A stretch of DNA of 64,000 nt. Origin: Nitrosopumilus oxyclinae. GTDB taxonomy: Archaea; Thermoproteota; Nitrososphaeria; Nitrososphaerales; Nitrosopumilaceae. Position 1 is the first letter of the stretch, and every line of letters starts with the position of its first letter. The position numbers and the translations under genes are program-made. This document shows, piece after piece, positions 15,439-24,603 of the stretch. The notes under the pieces are model-generated. The model did no database searches. It saw only the letters and a list, made by a program, of their open reading frames with translations, and was not told the origin of the DNA. The DNA lies in NCBI RefSeq assembly GCF_013407165.1, contig NZ_CP026994.1, positions 434,001 through 498,000 of the forward strand, given 5' to 3'.

Positions 15439-16941
15439 TTGAAAGCATCATTATTACTAATTTTAGCAATTTCTGTACTTCTATTTGGATCACTTGCAGC
15501 ACCTTCTGCCTCTGCACAATTCCAATCTGGAGGTGTTGATAAAGAAGGTACTTGGTATGCCGGTGAAGGTCTCAGGCAAGGGGATTTCTTTTCTTACTCT
15601 ATGTGCCATGTGGATTACAAAGAATGTACAAATTTTGAATTGGATATGTGGATTAAAGGAGATAAAAAAGTTGGTACTGAAACCAAATGGTTAGCTGATG
15701 TTGCAGTATTTGATGGAAATAAAATAATAGTTGGCGAAATAGAATTTGGAAAAATTGCACCAGAGCCAACAGGTGGTAGTTCAGAATTAGGACTTTATCG
15801 TGGAGCTTTCAAATCTTCTATAGTATGGCTATCTGCATTTGCAACATCTGATGATAGTTCTGGCGGTAAAGGCCCAAAAAAATTCAGTGATAAATCTTGG
15901 GGTAAAATTGGAAACATTGGTGGAGAACAAGTTGTTCCAATGAAACTTGAAACAGTGGTAACTCCTGCAGGAACATGGGATACTGTTCAAGTTGGTTGGA
16001 AAACTGGTGGTGTCACAAGTAAGGTTTGGATTGTAGATGATTTCCCATTCCCTGTTAAAGCTAAAACATACACTCATGTCTCAGAAGGAATTCCTCCAAC
16101 AGAATACGAATTCACGTTATTAGATTATAAGCAAAATGTTCAAGTGTCTCCTATTGATCAATACAAATCTACCAGTACTGATGTGGCTCAAGCTGGATGT
16201 GAAACAAATATTGAAAAATCAATCAGCATAAAAAAACCTACAAATAATTTTGATTATCAAATTCACATTAACTATGGTCCTGAAGATTTAGTTCAAGGAT
16301 GTGAGTCCCAATGGCTCATTAAATTTATCAGTAAATACGATGACACTGAATTTTTAAATCAAGTTCAGTATGATTTCTTGGTTGTAGATGATAATTTGAC
16401 TCCATTACGATCCATTGCTCAAGAAGAGGGACAGTCTTTCTTGTATTCTCCATCCGGACAGGCCATACTTGATTTTATTGTTAAAGAAGAACCTGGTACA
16501 GCAAAATATGTTGTGTGGGTATATGGTCTAGCACCTCAAGGAATTGTACCTAGTGTTGCATCAGACTATCTGAAATTCTCTGTTCCAATATTTGCAAAAG
16601 ATGGAACAGCACCTGTACAAAAAATCCCTAGTTGGATTAAAAATAATGCAGGATGGTGGGCAGATGGTTCAATTGATGATAAATCCTTTGTTGAAGGAAT
16701 AAAATTCTTAATCAAAGAAGGAATTATGAAGATTCCTCCAACAACTCAGGGTAGTGGTGGAAGTACAAGTGCAATTCCTGATTGGATTAAAAATAATGCA
16801 GGATGGTGGGCAGATGGCTTAATTGATGATGATTCATTTGTACAAGGAATTCAATTCTTAATCAAAGAAGGAATAATGAAGATTCCAACTAGTAAAAGTA
16901 CTACAAGTTCAGGTTCAGAGCCTCCTGCATGGTACGACTGA
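15439..16941 (+). CDS. exported protein with two C-terminal WIKNNAGWWADG repeats
   Basis: 500 residues. Translation is placed at the TTG at 15439 because this gives a clean signal peptide (M-K-A-S-L-L..., cleavage near SASA-QF) and lies about 27-30 bp from a GTTTAACT box at 15405-15412. A TTG at 15421 would add six residues. The body is a beta-rich secreted domain of unknown function. The C-terminus has two copies of a roughly 37-residue helical module, I-P-x-W-I-K-N-N-A-G-W-W followed by F-V-x-G-I-x-F-L-I-K-E-G-I, which I recognise as frequent in thaumarchaeal exported proteins, including metalloproteins. Its function is not known. Confidence 0.78.
   Translation: MKASLLLILAISVLLFGSLAAPSASAQFQSGGVDKEGTWYAGEGLRQGDFFSYSMCHVDYKECTNFELDMWIKGDKKVGTETKWLADVAVFDGNKIIVGEIEFGKIAPEPTGGSSELGLYRGAFKSSIVWLSAFATSDDSSGGKGPKKFSDKSWGKIGNIGGEQVVPMKLETVVTPAGTWDTVQVGWKTGGVTSKVWIVDDFPFPVKAKTYTHVSEGIPPTEYEFTLLDYKQNVQVSPIDQYKSTSTDVAQAGCETNIEKSISIKKPTNNFDYQIHINYGPEDLVQGCESQWLIKFISKYDDTEFLNQVQYDFLVVDDNLTPLRSIAQEEGQSFLYSPSGQAILDFIVKEEPGTAKYVVWVYGLAPQGIVPSVASDYLKFSVPIFAKDGTAPVQKIPSWIKNNAGWWADGSIDDKSFVEGIKFLIKEGIMKIPPTTQGSGGSTSAIPDWIKNNAGWWADGLIDDDSFVQGIQFLIKEGIMKIPTSKSTTSSGSEPPAWYD
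16632..16667 (+). repeat. first copy of 36-nt intragenic direct repeat
   Basis: The 36 nt starting TTGGATTAAAAATAATGC are identical at 16632-16667 and 16782-16817, encoding the core of the WIKNNAGWWADG module. Exact nucleotide identity including third positions points to recent duplication or gene conversion between the two modules. Confidence 0.8.
16782..16817 (+). repeat. second copy of 36-nt intragenic direct repeat
   Basis: Exact copy of 16632-16667, 150 bp downstream in the same frame, so it marks the second WIKNNAGWWADG module of the exported protein. Confidence 0.8.
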
Positions 16942-16997
16942 TATTTTCTCTAGTTTACATTCAAATTACAAAAATCTATTCTAAATAACGAGCAAAT

Positions 16998-17357
16998 ATG
17001 GCAGGCCTTTTCAAACATCCTAAACGTCGCATTAAGAAATTACTTAGAGATGGTGAATATGATGCGGCTATAGCATTTGGTAAAAGCTTGGAATCACAAT
17101 ATTCTGATGATCATGATTTTATGTTTATTTTAGGTAGTGCTTTCTTTATTGTAGATGATGCAAAAAGGGCATTACCCTATTTTGAAAAAGCATTTGAATT
17201 AGATAATGAAGATGTAGAGACTCTGTCTCTTAAAACCAACGTGCATTTGGCATTGGAACAAAAAGATGAAGCTATTGCTTGTTGTAAATATATTATAAAA
17301 CTTGAACCAAAAAATACAGAAGCTCAGGATTTGTTAGAACAACTTGAGCGCGTTTAG
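16998..17357 (+). CDS. TPR-repeat protein
   Basis: 119 residues forming two to three tetratricopeptide repeats. Helix pairs have the A-x3-G and A-x2-Y-F-x-K-A-F-E-L-D pattern at residues about 20-50, 52-86 and 87-118. TPRs are protein-protein interaction scaffolds. The N-terminus is basic (FKHPKRRIKK). It lies 56 bp after the exported protein gene. Partner unknown. Confidence 0.75.
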   Translation: MAGLFKHPKRRIKKLLRDGEYDAAIAFGKSLESQYSDDHDFMFILGSAFFIVDDAKRALPYFEKAFELDNEDVETLSLKTNVHLALEQKDEAIACCKYIIKLEPKNTEAQDLLEQLERV

Positions 17358-17366
17358 TTTAGAAAA

Positions 17367-17879
17367 TTATTTTTTGCTTTTCATCTCATAAGCATTTTCC
17401 ATTAGCCAATTACAAAATGCTGTGACTTTATCATCAAAATCAGTCCAAATGTGAACTGAATGAGGTAAAATATCTATTTTCCAATTATCTGTAAATACTC
17501 TGACTCCTTCCTTATTTTCATACATGTATGCATCTTCAGTCTTTACATCACCTAGCATTTCAATTGCTTTTTGTTTTATGATCTCCCTGTCTATTGGAAA
17601 TCTTTTCTTGTCATAATCGATGATTAAACTCAAATCTCTTTTGCCATATTTTTCAAACTCGTCAATTCTGCCTTGCTTTGGAAAATTTACAATTAGTTTG
17701 ATGTTGTATTTTTTACCAACTTCTTTTCCAATCTCAACAATTCTGGTATATGCCATGGCGGGATTTTTCTTTAATAGAAATCTGATCTGTGCTAACTCTT
17801 TTTTTAGTTCAGATTGCAAATCTTCGACCACTTCTGAAAATATCATGCTTTTTATCTGAAAATTTCCTATTATAATCAT
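17367..17879 (-). CDS. uncharacterised alpha/beta protein
   Basis: 170 residues (159 if translation starts at the internal Met at 17846, which removes an unlikely hydrophobic lead). A helical N-terminal half contains QSELKKELAQIRFLLKKNP. The alpha/beta C-terminal half contains KIDILPHSVHIWTDFDDKV. No catalytic motif, signal peptide or membrane segment is seen, and I do not recognise the family. It is convergent with the TPR gene, 10 bp apart. Confidence 0.6.
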   Translation of the reverse strand: MIIIGNFQIKSMIFSEVVEDLQSELKKELAQIRFLLKKNPAMAYTRIVEIGKEVGKKYNIKLIVNFPKQGRIDEFEKYGKRDLSLIIDYDKKRFPIDREIIKQKAIEMLGDVKTEDAYMYENKEGVRVFTDNWKIDILPHSVHIWTDFDDKVTAFCNWLMENAYEMKSKK

Positions 17880-17927
17880 TAATTTTCCTCAAGATTAGTT
17901 TTTTTAGAACTTCGATTAGTTCAGAAT

Positions 17928-18572
17928 ATGGCAATGCCTATGGATTTTGATGGGATGAGAACAGATGATGCTTCACTGAGAACCGATAATGTTGATGACT
18001 ATAGACGAACATGTATGGACTTTATCGAGGATATCTCACATGATTATGAGGCATGGGTTGATTATTACAAATTGCCTGAAGATGAAGATAAACGACGACG
18101 TGTAGGAATTTGTGCTACAATCACTAGAACCAATGACTGGATAGCAAAAGTAGCCCAGTCCATTAAGGCAGTTGATGTTGTAATGAATGATGGAATTCAA
18201 AAAATGGCAGAAGCTACTGCAGGAAAGCCACTAGAAATTGGAGTTTTTGTAAATCACAAATCCGGTTACACTGAAACTAGTCCTGGGGTAATTGATGTGA
18301 ATGTGAAAGGTGCAGGTCGGGAAGGGAGAAAGATGAAACTTGGATTTCATTTTAAAGATGATAGATTTAGAATTGAATCTACATGTGATGCGTATTTGGA
18401 TGAGGAAAATTTACCTGATAAGGAATTTGATATTTTAGATATTCATCTTAAACTTCATGCAGAAAATGCAAAACCTCGTGATGTTATCTCATTTACTGTG
18501 ACTCTAAGTGAAGTTGAAAATGATGTTGAAATTGATAGACGTGGAGTTTCAACTATTGTTCATCTGGTATAG
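17928..18572 (+). CDS. uncharacterised cytoplasmic protein
   Basis: 214 residues, acidic, with no signal peptide. The N-terminal part is helical and rich in Asp, Arg and Tyr (DYRRTCMDFIEDIS, DYEAWVDYYKLP). The C-terminal half is predicted beta-strand-rich. Its 3' end overlaps the convergent beta-propeller gene by 20 bp. The ATG is followed four codons later by another ATG, so the exact start is uncertain by a few residues. No family is recognised. Confidence 0.6.
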   Translation: MAMPMDFDGMRTDDASLRTDNVDDYRRTCMDFIEDISHDYEAWVDYYKLPEDEDKRRRVGICATITRTNDWIAKVAQSIKAVDVVMNDGIQKMAEATAGKPLEIGVFVNHKSGYTETSPGVIDVNVKGAGREGRKMKLGFHFKDDRFRIESTCDAYLDEENLPDKEFDILDIHLKLHAENAKPRDVISFTVTLSEVENDVEIDRRGVSTIVHLV

Positions 18573-20787
18573 CTTCACGAATAACTTCTCCGCCAATATA
18601 ATCAATAAACTTTCCAGTGTTTTCGAGTTTTATTGAATTTATTTCATCCAAGTTATTCAAAGAATTCATCTTCAAATATCCTTGAGAAGCAGTATACAAG
18701 ACTTCATCGATGTAGAAACTTCTTGCATTACTCATTCCATAATATCGTGAATCTTCTGCAGAGTGTGTTACTGTTCCTTTAAGGTTGAATCCATCTAAAG
18801 TGTTCACATCAAATACATAGAATCCACTCCAACGATTGTAATCTGGAGCAATCTTTTTTGCACTTGATAATCCGCTGAGACTTTTTGCATCTCCACTAAT
18901 AGGAATTGATAGCACTCCACTTTTTTTATCAAAGAAAAATGACTTGTGTTCGTATAGTGCTTCTGAATGAGTTGAACTATCACCGATTATGATGTCATCT
19001 GCAACTTTGGGGTTTTTCACATCTGCCACATTAAACAATGCAATTTTGATGCCTAATTGCTGAACTCTGCCATTGTCTACTTCCTTTGTATCTCGTCCGA
19101 TTCCAATAACATGTTCTTCATCATATGGATGCAAATAGTTTGAAAATCCTGGGATTTTCAATTCACCTAGAATTTTAGGCGTATCTGTTGATAAATCAAT
19201 TACAAAGAATGGGTCAATTTGTTGGAAAGTTACCAAGTATAGTCTATCACCCATGAATCTTGCAGAGAAGATGCTCTCATCTGGGGCAATCTCATCTAAT
19301 TCACCTACGATCTTTAGTTGTTCATCTAAAACATAGACTGCATTTGCACGAACTGTACCTTGATGTTGAATGTAATATTCAGTAGTTGTTGCTACTCTGA
19401 ATCTATCTCCGTTTTCATCCATGGAGAATTGATTTAGTAATCTACCGGGAACTGATCCTTTGGCTACATATTCGATTTTATCTTCATCAATTGAAATTTT
19501 ATGAATTATTGTTTTTCTAGTATCTTCTTGGATTTTAACATCGTATTCATTAAGGGCTTCTCTGATTTTTTCAAATAATTCCTCTTTGTCTTTTTTATCC
19601 ATCTGGTTGTAAGATTTTTGCATTAGTTCTGAAATTTTTATCCATTGCACTGCTGAAGTAATTGAAGAATCATTTTGTATTGCTTTGATTTGTTCTTGAG
19701 TGTTATTTGGTAATAATGGTACAACTACATCAAAGAATCTGTCCCGTGATGAATTCTCATAAAATCCAAATGGCATGTTTTGTTGATATGTTAAATAGAA
19801 ATTATCTTCAGAAACATAGAATGCTCCAGTGTACCCCATGAGAAATGATTCTGAATTTATTTTATCGCCAAAAATATCAATTGCTGTTAATGTGTTAAAG
19901 TTTGAAAATTGTTCCATATTGTCAAAGTAAAATGCATCTGGTGTCATTATTCTAATTGAATCCTCCATTATTACTGGGAGTCTTGGATATTGATAATCGA
20001 CATTACTGTTTGTAACAAAGTAAGCATAATTTCCAATCATTCGTGCATCCATGAAATGCCCGTCTATGGAATAGTCTTTTAGGATTGTTGGGTTCTCTTT
20101 GTCTGATACATCTACAATCAATGCATGTGTGACTGAACTGTATGAACGTCTTGGAATAAAGTCGTACTGTGGGATGATTTCATCATCACTTTGACCGTTG
20201 TAGAAAATTACTAGTCTATCGTCATTTAGGAACATGTTCTGAATGTATTGTGATTCAATGTCTAATGCAATTTTTAAAACTAATTTTGCAGATTCTGCTG
20301 GATATGCATCAATTATTGAAAGTGTATTTTGAGATACAATGTATACGTACTTTGAATCATTTTTGAGATAGTCTGGTTCATCTACATTTTGTACTTGAAC
20401 ATTTGTTGTTGAATATTCTGATCCTCCTGTTTTAGCTGCTCCATCAGAAGGCATTGGTGCCATTGCTGGAACTCCTGTATTTTGAGCACTATCGAAACTT
20501 GCTGATTCTGCAACTGCAAATGATCTTATCATTCGATCATCATAGAAATTACCGCCTTGTGATGATGATGCCTCGAGAATACCTTTTAGCTCATCTTGAG
20601 ATGATATTTTTTTAACATTGTTAGTTCCTTCAAAGAATTCTGAAACTGTTTTTTCAATATAGACTATTTCAGTTTGAGGTGTTTGTGTGATTTGCGGCTG
20701 ATTATCACTTCCTACTGAAAACATTATTCCGGCAGTAACTATTACCGAAATGGCGATTACAATTGGTATTGTTATTTTTTGATTCAT
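18553..20787 (-). CDS. membrane-anchored secreted beta-propeller protein
   Basis: 744 residues. An N-terminal hydrophobic segment (about 7-27) acts as signal anchor. A Ser/Gly/Met-rich linker leads to a long beta-propeller of the archaeal/bacterial beta-propeller-domain family (PF09826 type), recognised by repeats such as DEPDYLKNDSKYVYIV, RLVIFYNGQ and KLYLV-type strands. The start has a Shine-Dalgarno GAGG about 8 nt upstream, so the transcript has a leader. It is divergent from a membrane HTH regulator across 140 bp containing a 28-nt palindrome. Its role is unknown; extracytoplasmic sensing or binding is plausible. Confidence 0.78.
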   Translation of the reverse strand: MNQKITIPIVIAISVIVTAGIMFSVGSDNQPQITQTPQTEIVYIEKTVSEFFEGTNNVKKISSQDELKGILEASSSQGGNFYDDRMIRSFAVAESASFDSAQNTGVPAMAPMPSDGAAKTGGSEYSTTNVQVQNVDEPDYLKNDSKYVYIVSQNTLSIIDAYPAESAKLVLKIALDIESQYIQNMFLNDDRLVIFYNGQSDDEIIPQYDFIPRRSYSSVTHALIVDVSDKENPTILKDYSIDGHFMDARMIGNYAYFVTNSNVDYQYPRLPVIMEDSIRIMTPDAFYFDNMEQFSNFNTLTAIDIFGDKINSESFLMGYTGAFYVSEDNFYLTYQQNMPFGFYENSSRDRFFDVVVPLLPNNTQEQIKAIQNDSSITSAVQWIKISELMQKSYNQMDKKDKEELFEKIREALNEYDVKIQEDTRKTIIHKISIDEDKIEYVAKGSVPGRLLNQFSMDENGDRFRVATTTEYYIQHQGTVRANAVYVLDEQLKIVGELDEIAPDESIFSARFMGDRLYLVTFQQIDPFFVIDLSTDTPKILGELKIPGFSNYLHPYDEEHVIGIGRDTKEVDNGRVQQLGIKIALFNVADVKNPKVADDIIIGDSSTHSEALYEHKSFFFDKKSGVLSIPISGDAKSLSGLSSAKKIAPDYNRWSGFYVFDVNTLDGFNLKGTVTHSAEDSRYYGMSNARSFYIDEVLYTASQGYLKMNSLNNLDEINSIKLENTGKFIDYIGGEVIREAIPDEQ

Positions 20788-20864
20788 TTTTCTTTCCTCA
20801 CTTTATCCATTTTTTGAAAACAGACATTTAGTGATTACTATCATTTCATAGTTTGGGATAAAAG

Positions 20865-20892
20865 GTTTAGTGAAATTCAAATTTCACCAAAC
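20865..20892. promoter_or_regulatory. 28-nt palindromic operator candidate
   Basis: The sequence reads GTTT-a-GTGAAATT-CA-AATTTCAC-c-AAAC: perfect 8-bp inner arms and 4-bp outer arms with one mismatch. It sits between the divergent beta-propeller and HTH genes and just upstream of the TATA-like TTACATATAC at 20895-20904 for the HTH gene. Size and symmetry fit a dimeric winged-helix repressor, so autoregulation by the adjacent HTH protein is the simplest reading. Confidence 0.6.
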
Positions 20893-20927
20893 AATTTACA
20901 TATACTAGAATTAGATAATCAACTCGA

Positions 20928-21680
20928 ATGTCCACTGATAAGTTACCTGATGATGGATTAACTGAAAATATTAAAATCCTTGCAACTGATGATGAAAAAA
21001 TAAAATCATTTGGGGAGATATTCACCAATGATTCTAGTCGTGAAATCCTCCAATTATTATTCAATGACGAATTAACTGCATCTCAGATTGCACAAAAAAG
21101 TGATGTGTCTCTTCAGCTTGTAAAGTACCATCTCAATAAACTACAAGATCTTGGAGTAGTGAAAATATCTAGGATTGAAAAAAATTCAAAATCACAAGAC
21201 ATGAAAATTTACACTGCATCAAAATTCAGTATTGTCATTGTTCCACCTAAACTTTCTGAGAAAACAAAAGAAAGTAAATTACTAGTTCGCTCCTTTAGGA
21301 ATATCTACAAAGTTGCAGGACTTGGAATTGCAACTGGTTTTTCTGGATTACTTTCATTATCTCAATTTCAAAACAAAACTATTCCTGTAGATAATTTTGC
21401 AATGGATGGTGGAATTCCTGTCATTGAGGAATCTGCTAAAAATATACAATCATTACCAAGTGATGAATCTGTAGAGTCCATCTCTGCATCTTCTCCAATG
21501 ATTGCAGAATCTGAATCACAAGAAATTGCACAGCGTAGTATGGATGTTGTAAATACTGCAGTAAGTTCTGAGATGACTGTAAGTTCTGATTTCTTTTTAC
21601 CCCTTGTTGTAATTACGATAATCCTAGGTGGACTGACAGCATTCTATTTGTGGAAATTTAGAAAATCTAGTTTAACGTAA
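20928..21680 (+). CDS. membrane-anchored ArsR-type HTH regulator
   Basis: 250 residues. A winged helix-turn-helix (about residues 25-95) contains EILQLLFNDELTASQIAQ and the recognition helix LQLVKYHLNKLQDLGVVK. A hydrophobic patch follows (about 128-146), then a Ser/Glu-rich region, a C-terminal transmembrane helix (about 222-240) and a short basic end. A cytoplasmic DNA-binding domain with membrane anchorage suggests a one-component sensor of an envelope signal. A TATA-like box 26 bp upstream makes it leaderless, with the palindrome at 20865-20892 just before it. Its likely target is the divergent beta-propeller gene and itself. Confidence 0.8.
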   Translation: MSTDKLPDDGLTENIKILATDDEKIKSFGEIFTNDSSREILQLLFNDELTASQIAQKSDVSLQLVKYHLNKLQDLGVVKISRIEKNSKSQDMKIYTASKFSIVIVPPKLSEKTKESKLLVRSFRNIYKVAGLGIATGFSGLLSLSQFQNKTIPVDNFAMDGGIPVIEESAKNIQSLPSDESVESISASSPMIAESESQEIAQRSMDVVNTAVSSEMTVSSDFFLPLVVITIILGGLTAFYLWKFRKSSLT

Positions 21681-21984
21681 CTTCAATTGTAACTCTTTTC
21701 TCTTTGGCTCTTTCTTCTCCTGGATATTTTAGAAAAGAAATTTTTTCATCTAGTGTTTTGTCCGTAACTAATTTTGCATTTCCAATGAATTCATTATCAT
21801 TGTATTGTATTTTGACTAGTGGATTTGCCAATGCATTTTGAAACCAATCCCCATCTGGTCTGTGCCTTGAAAAGTAAATTTTTCCATTATGATTAACTGC
21901 CCGAAGCATAACTTTGTGCTCCCTTCCTGTTTTTCTTCCCTTTGTAATTAGGATTGGACGAAACAATTCTTCCTTTATATCCAT
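21667..21984 (-). CDS. deazaflavin (F420)-dependent nitroreductase-like protein
   Basis: 105 residues from the ATG at 21984. The frame stays open to 22176, but that extension overlaps the divergent PRC-barrel gene and looks unlike the family. Motifs RPILITKGRKTGREHKVML and DGDWFQNALANP match the DUF385/F420H2-dependent reductase family, small split-barrel proteins that bind deazaflavin or flavin. Thaumarchaeota are known to make F420. Substrate unknown. It overlaps the HTH regulator gene by 14 bp at the 3' ends. Confidence 0.72.
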   Translation of the reverse strand: MDIKEELFRPILITKGRKTGREHKVMLRAVNHNGKIYFSRHRPDGDWFQNALANPLVKIQYNDNEFIGNAKLVTDKTLDEKISFLKYPGEERAKEKRVTIEVTLN

Positions 21985-22072
21985 GCGTAATTTTCTTCTG
22001 TCAAGTAATTTAACCTCATTGATAGAAATTTCTGATATTCGGTGTGATAAGCAAATCTGTTGATTTGGTGAC

Positions 22073-22525
22073 ATGTCCGTAAAACTTGAAGGCATGCCTA
22101 CCAATTTGGCAACTGCAGATACATTTACTGGAAAAAAAGTCATTGATAGAGAAGGAATCGAATATGGCAAAGTCAAACATATTCACATCAACCAAGACAC
22201 ACTAGCTGTCAACGGTGTAACTATCCATCAAGGATTCAGAAGAGATTTCTTTCTATCTGAGGATTATATTGACAAGTTTTCTGAGGAGACCTTGCTACTG
22301 AGCAGACCTCCTGTGAGAACTGGAATTCCTGTAACTGATATTGATAGACATAAAATTGGTAAAGTAAAACGATTGCATAAAAATCCAGAAACAAATGAAT
22401 TGGAATCAATCGAAGTCACTGATGGTTTAATGCATTCTAAAATCCTATCTAAAGCTGAAATTTGGGGTGTAGGAGAAAAAGTCATTTTAAGAATGACTAA
22501 AGAAGAATTCAAAAAACTTGAATAA
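22073..22525 (+). CDS. PRC-barrel domain protein
   Basis: 150 residues holding two PRC-barrel-like halves. The first is TGKKVIDREGIEYGKVKHI (about 21-60). The second is TGIPVTDIDRHKIGKVKRL (about 83-115), ending with a short charged helix. PRC barrels are small beta-barrels that mediate protein or RNA contacts, for example in RimM and photosynthetic reaction-centre H subunits. The start may be the second ATG at 22094. It is divergent from the reductase-like gene. Function here is unknown. Confidence 0.72.
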   Translation: MSVKLEGMPTNLATADTFTGKKVIDREGIEYGKVKHIHINQDTLAVNGVTIHQGFRRDFFLSEDYIDKFSEETLLLSRPPVRTGIPVTDIDRHKIGKVKRLHKNPETNELESIEVTDGLMHSKILSKAEIWGVGEKVILRMTKEEFKKLE

Positions 22526-22563
22526 TTTCTTTTAATTTTCTTTTTTCAAAATTCATCTATTGT

Positions 22564-22662
22564 TTATTCTGATTTTTTAGAGCAGACACCACAAACAGGA
22601 ATTCCTTCTTGTACTGTAACATCAACATTTGATGAGTGACATTTTTGACATAATCCTTTCAT
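22564..22662 (-). CDS. 32-aa mini zinc-ribbon protein
   Basis: ATG to TAA, 33 codons. Cys-x2-Cys at residues 5-8 is paired with Cys-x2-Cys at 24-27, giving a minimal zinc ribbon of 32 residues. It sits in the gap between the PRC-barrel and ABC transporter genes and explains most of it. Function unknown. Confidence 0.5.
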   Translation of the reverse strand: MKGLCQKCHSSNVDVTVQEGIPVCGVCSKKSE

Positions 22663-22754
22663 GCTTTAATTTGATTATTTGGTCTTTAAATTTTTTATGA
22701 GGATCGACTCAACCAATACTTAGCAATTTATAATTGATAACTGCGATCAATGTG

Positions 22755-23753
22755 ATGTATTCCATAGAGACACAATCTCTTACTAAATCATTTGGCGATA
22801 CTATTGCAGTTAACGATATTTCATTTTCAGTTAAAAAAGGAGAAATTTTTGGATTCCTTGGTCCAAATGGTGCTGGTAAAAGTACAACCATGATGATTCT
22901 AACTACTTTACTCAAACCAACATCTGGAAAAGCAATAATTTCAGGATTTGATGTATCTTCAAACCCCAAAAAAGTTAGAGAACACATTGGCTATGTTCAA
23001 CAAGAATCAACAGTAGATGAATACCTAACAGGGCGAGAAAATCTTCTATTACAAGCAAAATTAAATCACATCCCAAGAAACGAAATAAACACACGAATTG
23101 ATGATGTATTGGAATTAATCGAACTTGTTGACAAACAAGATCAAGCCGTTGTGACTTATTCTGGTGGGATGAGAAAAAGATTGGATATTGCAGGGGGATT
23201 ATTGCATAGACCCAAAGTATTGTTTCTAGATGAGCCTACAGTTGGATTAGATATTCAAACTAGGAGAAAAATTTGGGAATATATCAAGAAAATTCACACA
23301 GAATTTGATATGACTATTTTTGTTTCTACTCACTACATGGAGGAGGCTGACCAATTGTGTGATAGAGTTGGAATTATTGATGGCGGTAAAATTCAGGTAA
23401 TTGATTCTCCAGAAAATATGAAAAATGCAATGGGTAATGAAGTGATTTCTATTGTGATTGACGAAGGCGAAAAGCATGAAACTTTTATCTCAAAAATTAG
23501 AGAAATTGAATTTGTAAAGAAAATTAATGAAGATGGTTCAAAGCTTACTCTTTTTGCATCCAATGGCACTGAAGTAATCCCTAAAATTTTCCAAATTTCT
23601 TCAGAACTTGAAATTAAAATAAAATCTATCTCTCTAACACAACCAACACTTGATGATGTTTTCATTTCATATACTGGACATGAAATCAAAGGCGATGATG
23701 CTGGGTATAACAGAAAACGTGAGCATGCAAAAATGAAGAGGTTGCGTGCATGA
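22755..23753 (+). CDS. ABC-2 type transporter, ATP-binding subunit
   Basis: 332 residues from the ATG at 22755; an upstream in-frame TTG at 22734 would add seven. Walker A is GPNGAGKSTT, the signature is YSGGMRKRLDIAGG, and Walker B is VLFLDEPTVGLD, with the switch His in VSTHYMEE. The C-terminal extension of about 90 residues is typical of the DrrA/daunorubicin-type subfamily. It would power export of a drug-like, lipid or polysaccharide substrate with the permease encoded next, whose start overlaps its stop by 4 bp. Confidence 0.93.
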   Translation: MYSIETQSLTKSFGDTIAVNDISFSVKKGEIFGFLGPNGAGKSTTMMILTTLLKPTSGKAIISGFDVSSNPKKVREHIGYVQQESTVDEYLTGRENLLLQAKLNHIPRNEINTRIDDVLELIELVDKQDQAVVTYSGGMRKRLDIAGGLLHRPKVLFLDEPTVGLDIQTRRKIWEYIKKIHTEFDMTIFVSTHYMEEADQLCDRVGIIDGGKIQVIDSPENMKNAMGNEVISIVIDEGEKHETFISKIREIEFVKKINEDGSKLTLFASNGTEVIPKIFQISSELEIKIKSISLTQPTLDDVFISYTGHEIKGDDAGYNRKREHAKMKRLRA

Positions 23754-24535
23754 ATAATTTACTTTATGACACATATACTATTTTTTGGAGGGAGTTAAAG
23801 AGATACAAAAAATCTCGCAGTGGTGTTTTAATTCGTTTAATTCAACCTGCAATTTGGATTATAGTAATTGGCAATACATTTTCTGGAACACAACCATTAA
23901 TTCAGTCAGTTGGATTTGAAGGTGAATATATTGAATTTATGGCACCTGGTGTCATAATTCTCACTGCAATTTTCACAAGTATTTTTGGTGGTGTCAATAC
24001 TTTGTGGGATAGGCGGTATGGCTTTATGAACAAGGCTTTGTCTTCTCCAATTTCTCGCTCTTCAATCGCATTGGGAAAGATGGCTGCTATTTCTTTGATT
24101 GCTGCATTGCAAGCTAGTTTGATTATAGGGATTGCTTTAGCTATTGGTGTCAATTTCCCTAATCCGATAATGATTGCACCCATAATGGCAATAGTTATTT
24201 TGTTTTCTTTAGGATTTTCAGGAATATCTGTAATGATTGCAGCTACTGCAAAGTCTCAAGAAACTTTTTGGGGCATGATTAATTTTCTTGGTATGCCACT
24301 ATTCATGCTCAGTCCTGCGTTATTCCCATTAGAGTTACTTCCTGATTGGCTTGCAGTAATTGCCAAACTAAATCCTGTTACTTACACTGTTTTGCTTGTT
24401 AGAGAATTGATGACAGGAGTTTCTGAAGGTGGAATTCCTATAATTTTGAGCCTAGGAGTTTTAATTGCATTTGTTCTTGTAATGGTGGGACTTGCAAGCT
24501 ATGTCTTTACGCGTGAAGTGAATAAACCATTTTAA
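23750..24535 (+). CDS. ABC-2 type transporter permease
   Basis: 261 residues with about six transmembrane helices and the ABC-2 signature region (FLGMPLFMLSPALFPLELLP followed by LNPVTYTVLLVRELM). It overlaps the ATPase gene through ATGA, so translation is coupled. Together they form an export system of the DrrAB type. The substrate is not evident from the neighbours. Confidence 0.92.
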   Translation: MNNLLYDTYTIFWRELKRYKKSRSGVLIRLIQPAIWIIVIGNTFSGTQPLIQSVGFEGEYIEFMAPGVIILTAIFTSIFGGVNTLWDRRYGFMNKALSSPISRSSIALGKMAAISLIAALQASLIIGIALAIGVNFPNPIMIAPIMAIVILFSLGFSGISVMIAATAKSQETFWGMINFLGMPLFMLSPALFPLELLPDWLAVIAKLNPVTYTVLLVRELMTGVSEGGIPIILSLGVLIAFVLVMVGLASYVFTREVNKPF

Positions 24536-24603
24536 CAAAAAATTGACAATAATTACAACATAAGCTAACTCTGGTTATGTTTCTCATATTTTGTCATGAT
24601 TGA

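Noticed and set aside
21985-22176. N-terminal extension of the F420-type reductase
   Set aside because: The 64 extra codons overlap the divergent PRC-barrel gene, do not resemble the family and would leave no room for promoters.
22734-22754. TTG start for the ABC ATPase
   Set aside because: The ATG at 22755 directly precedes the conserved ABC start pattern (SIETQSLTKSFG); the extra seven residues are not needed.
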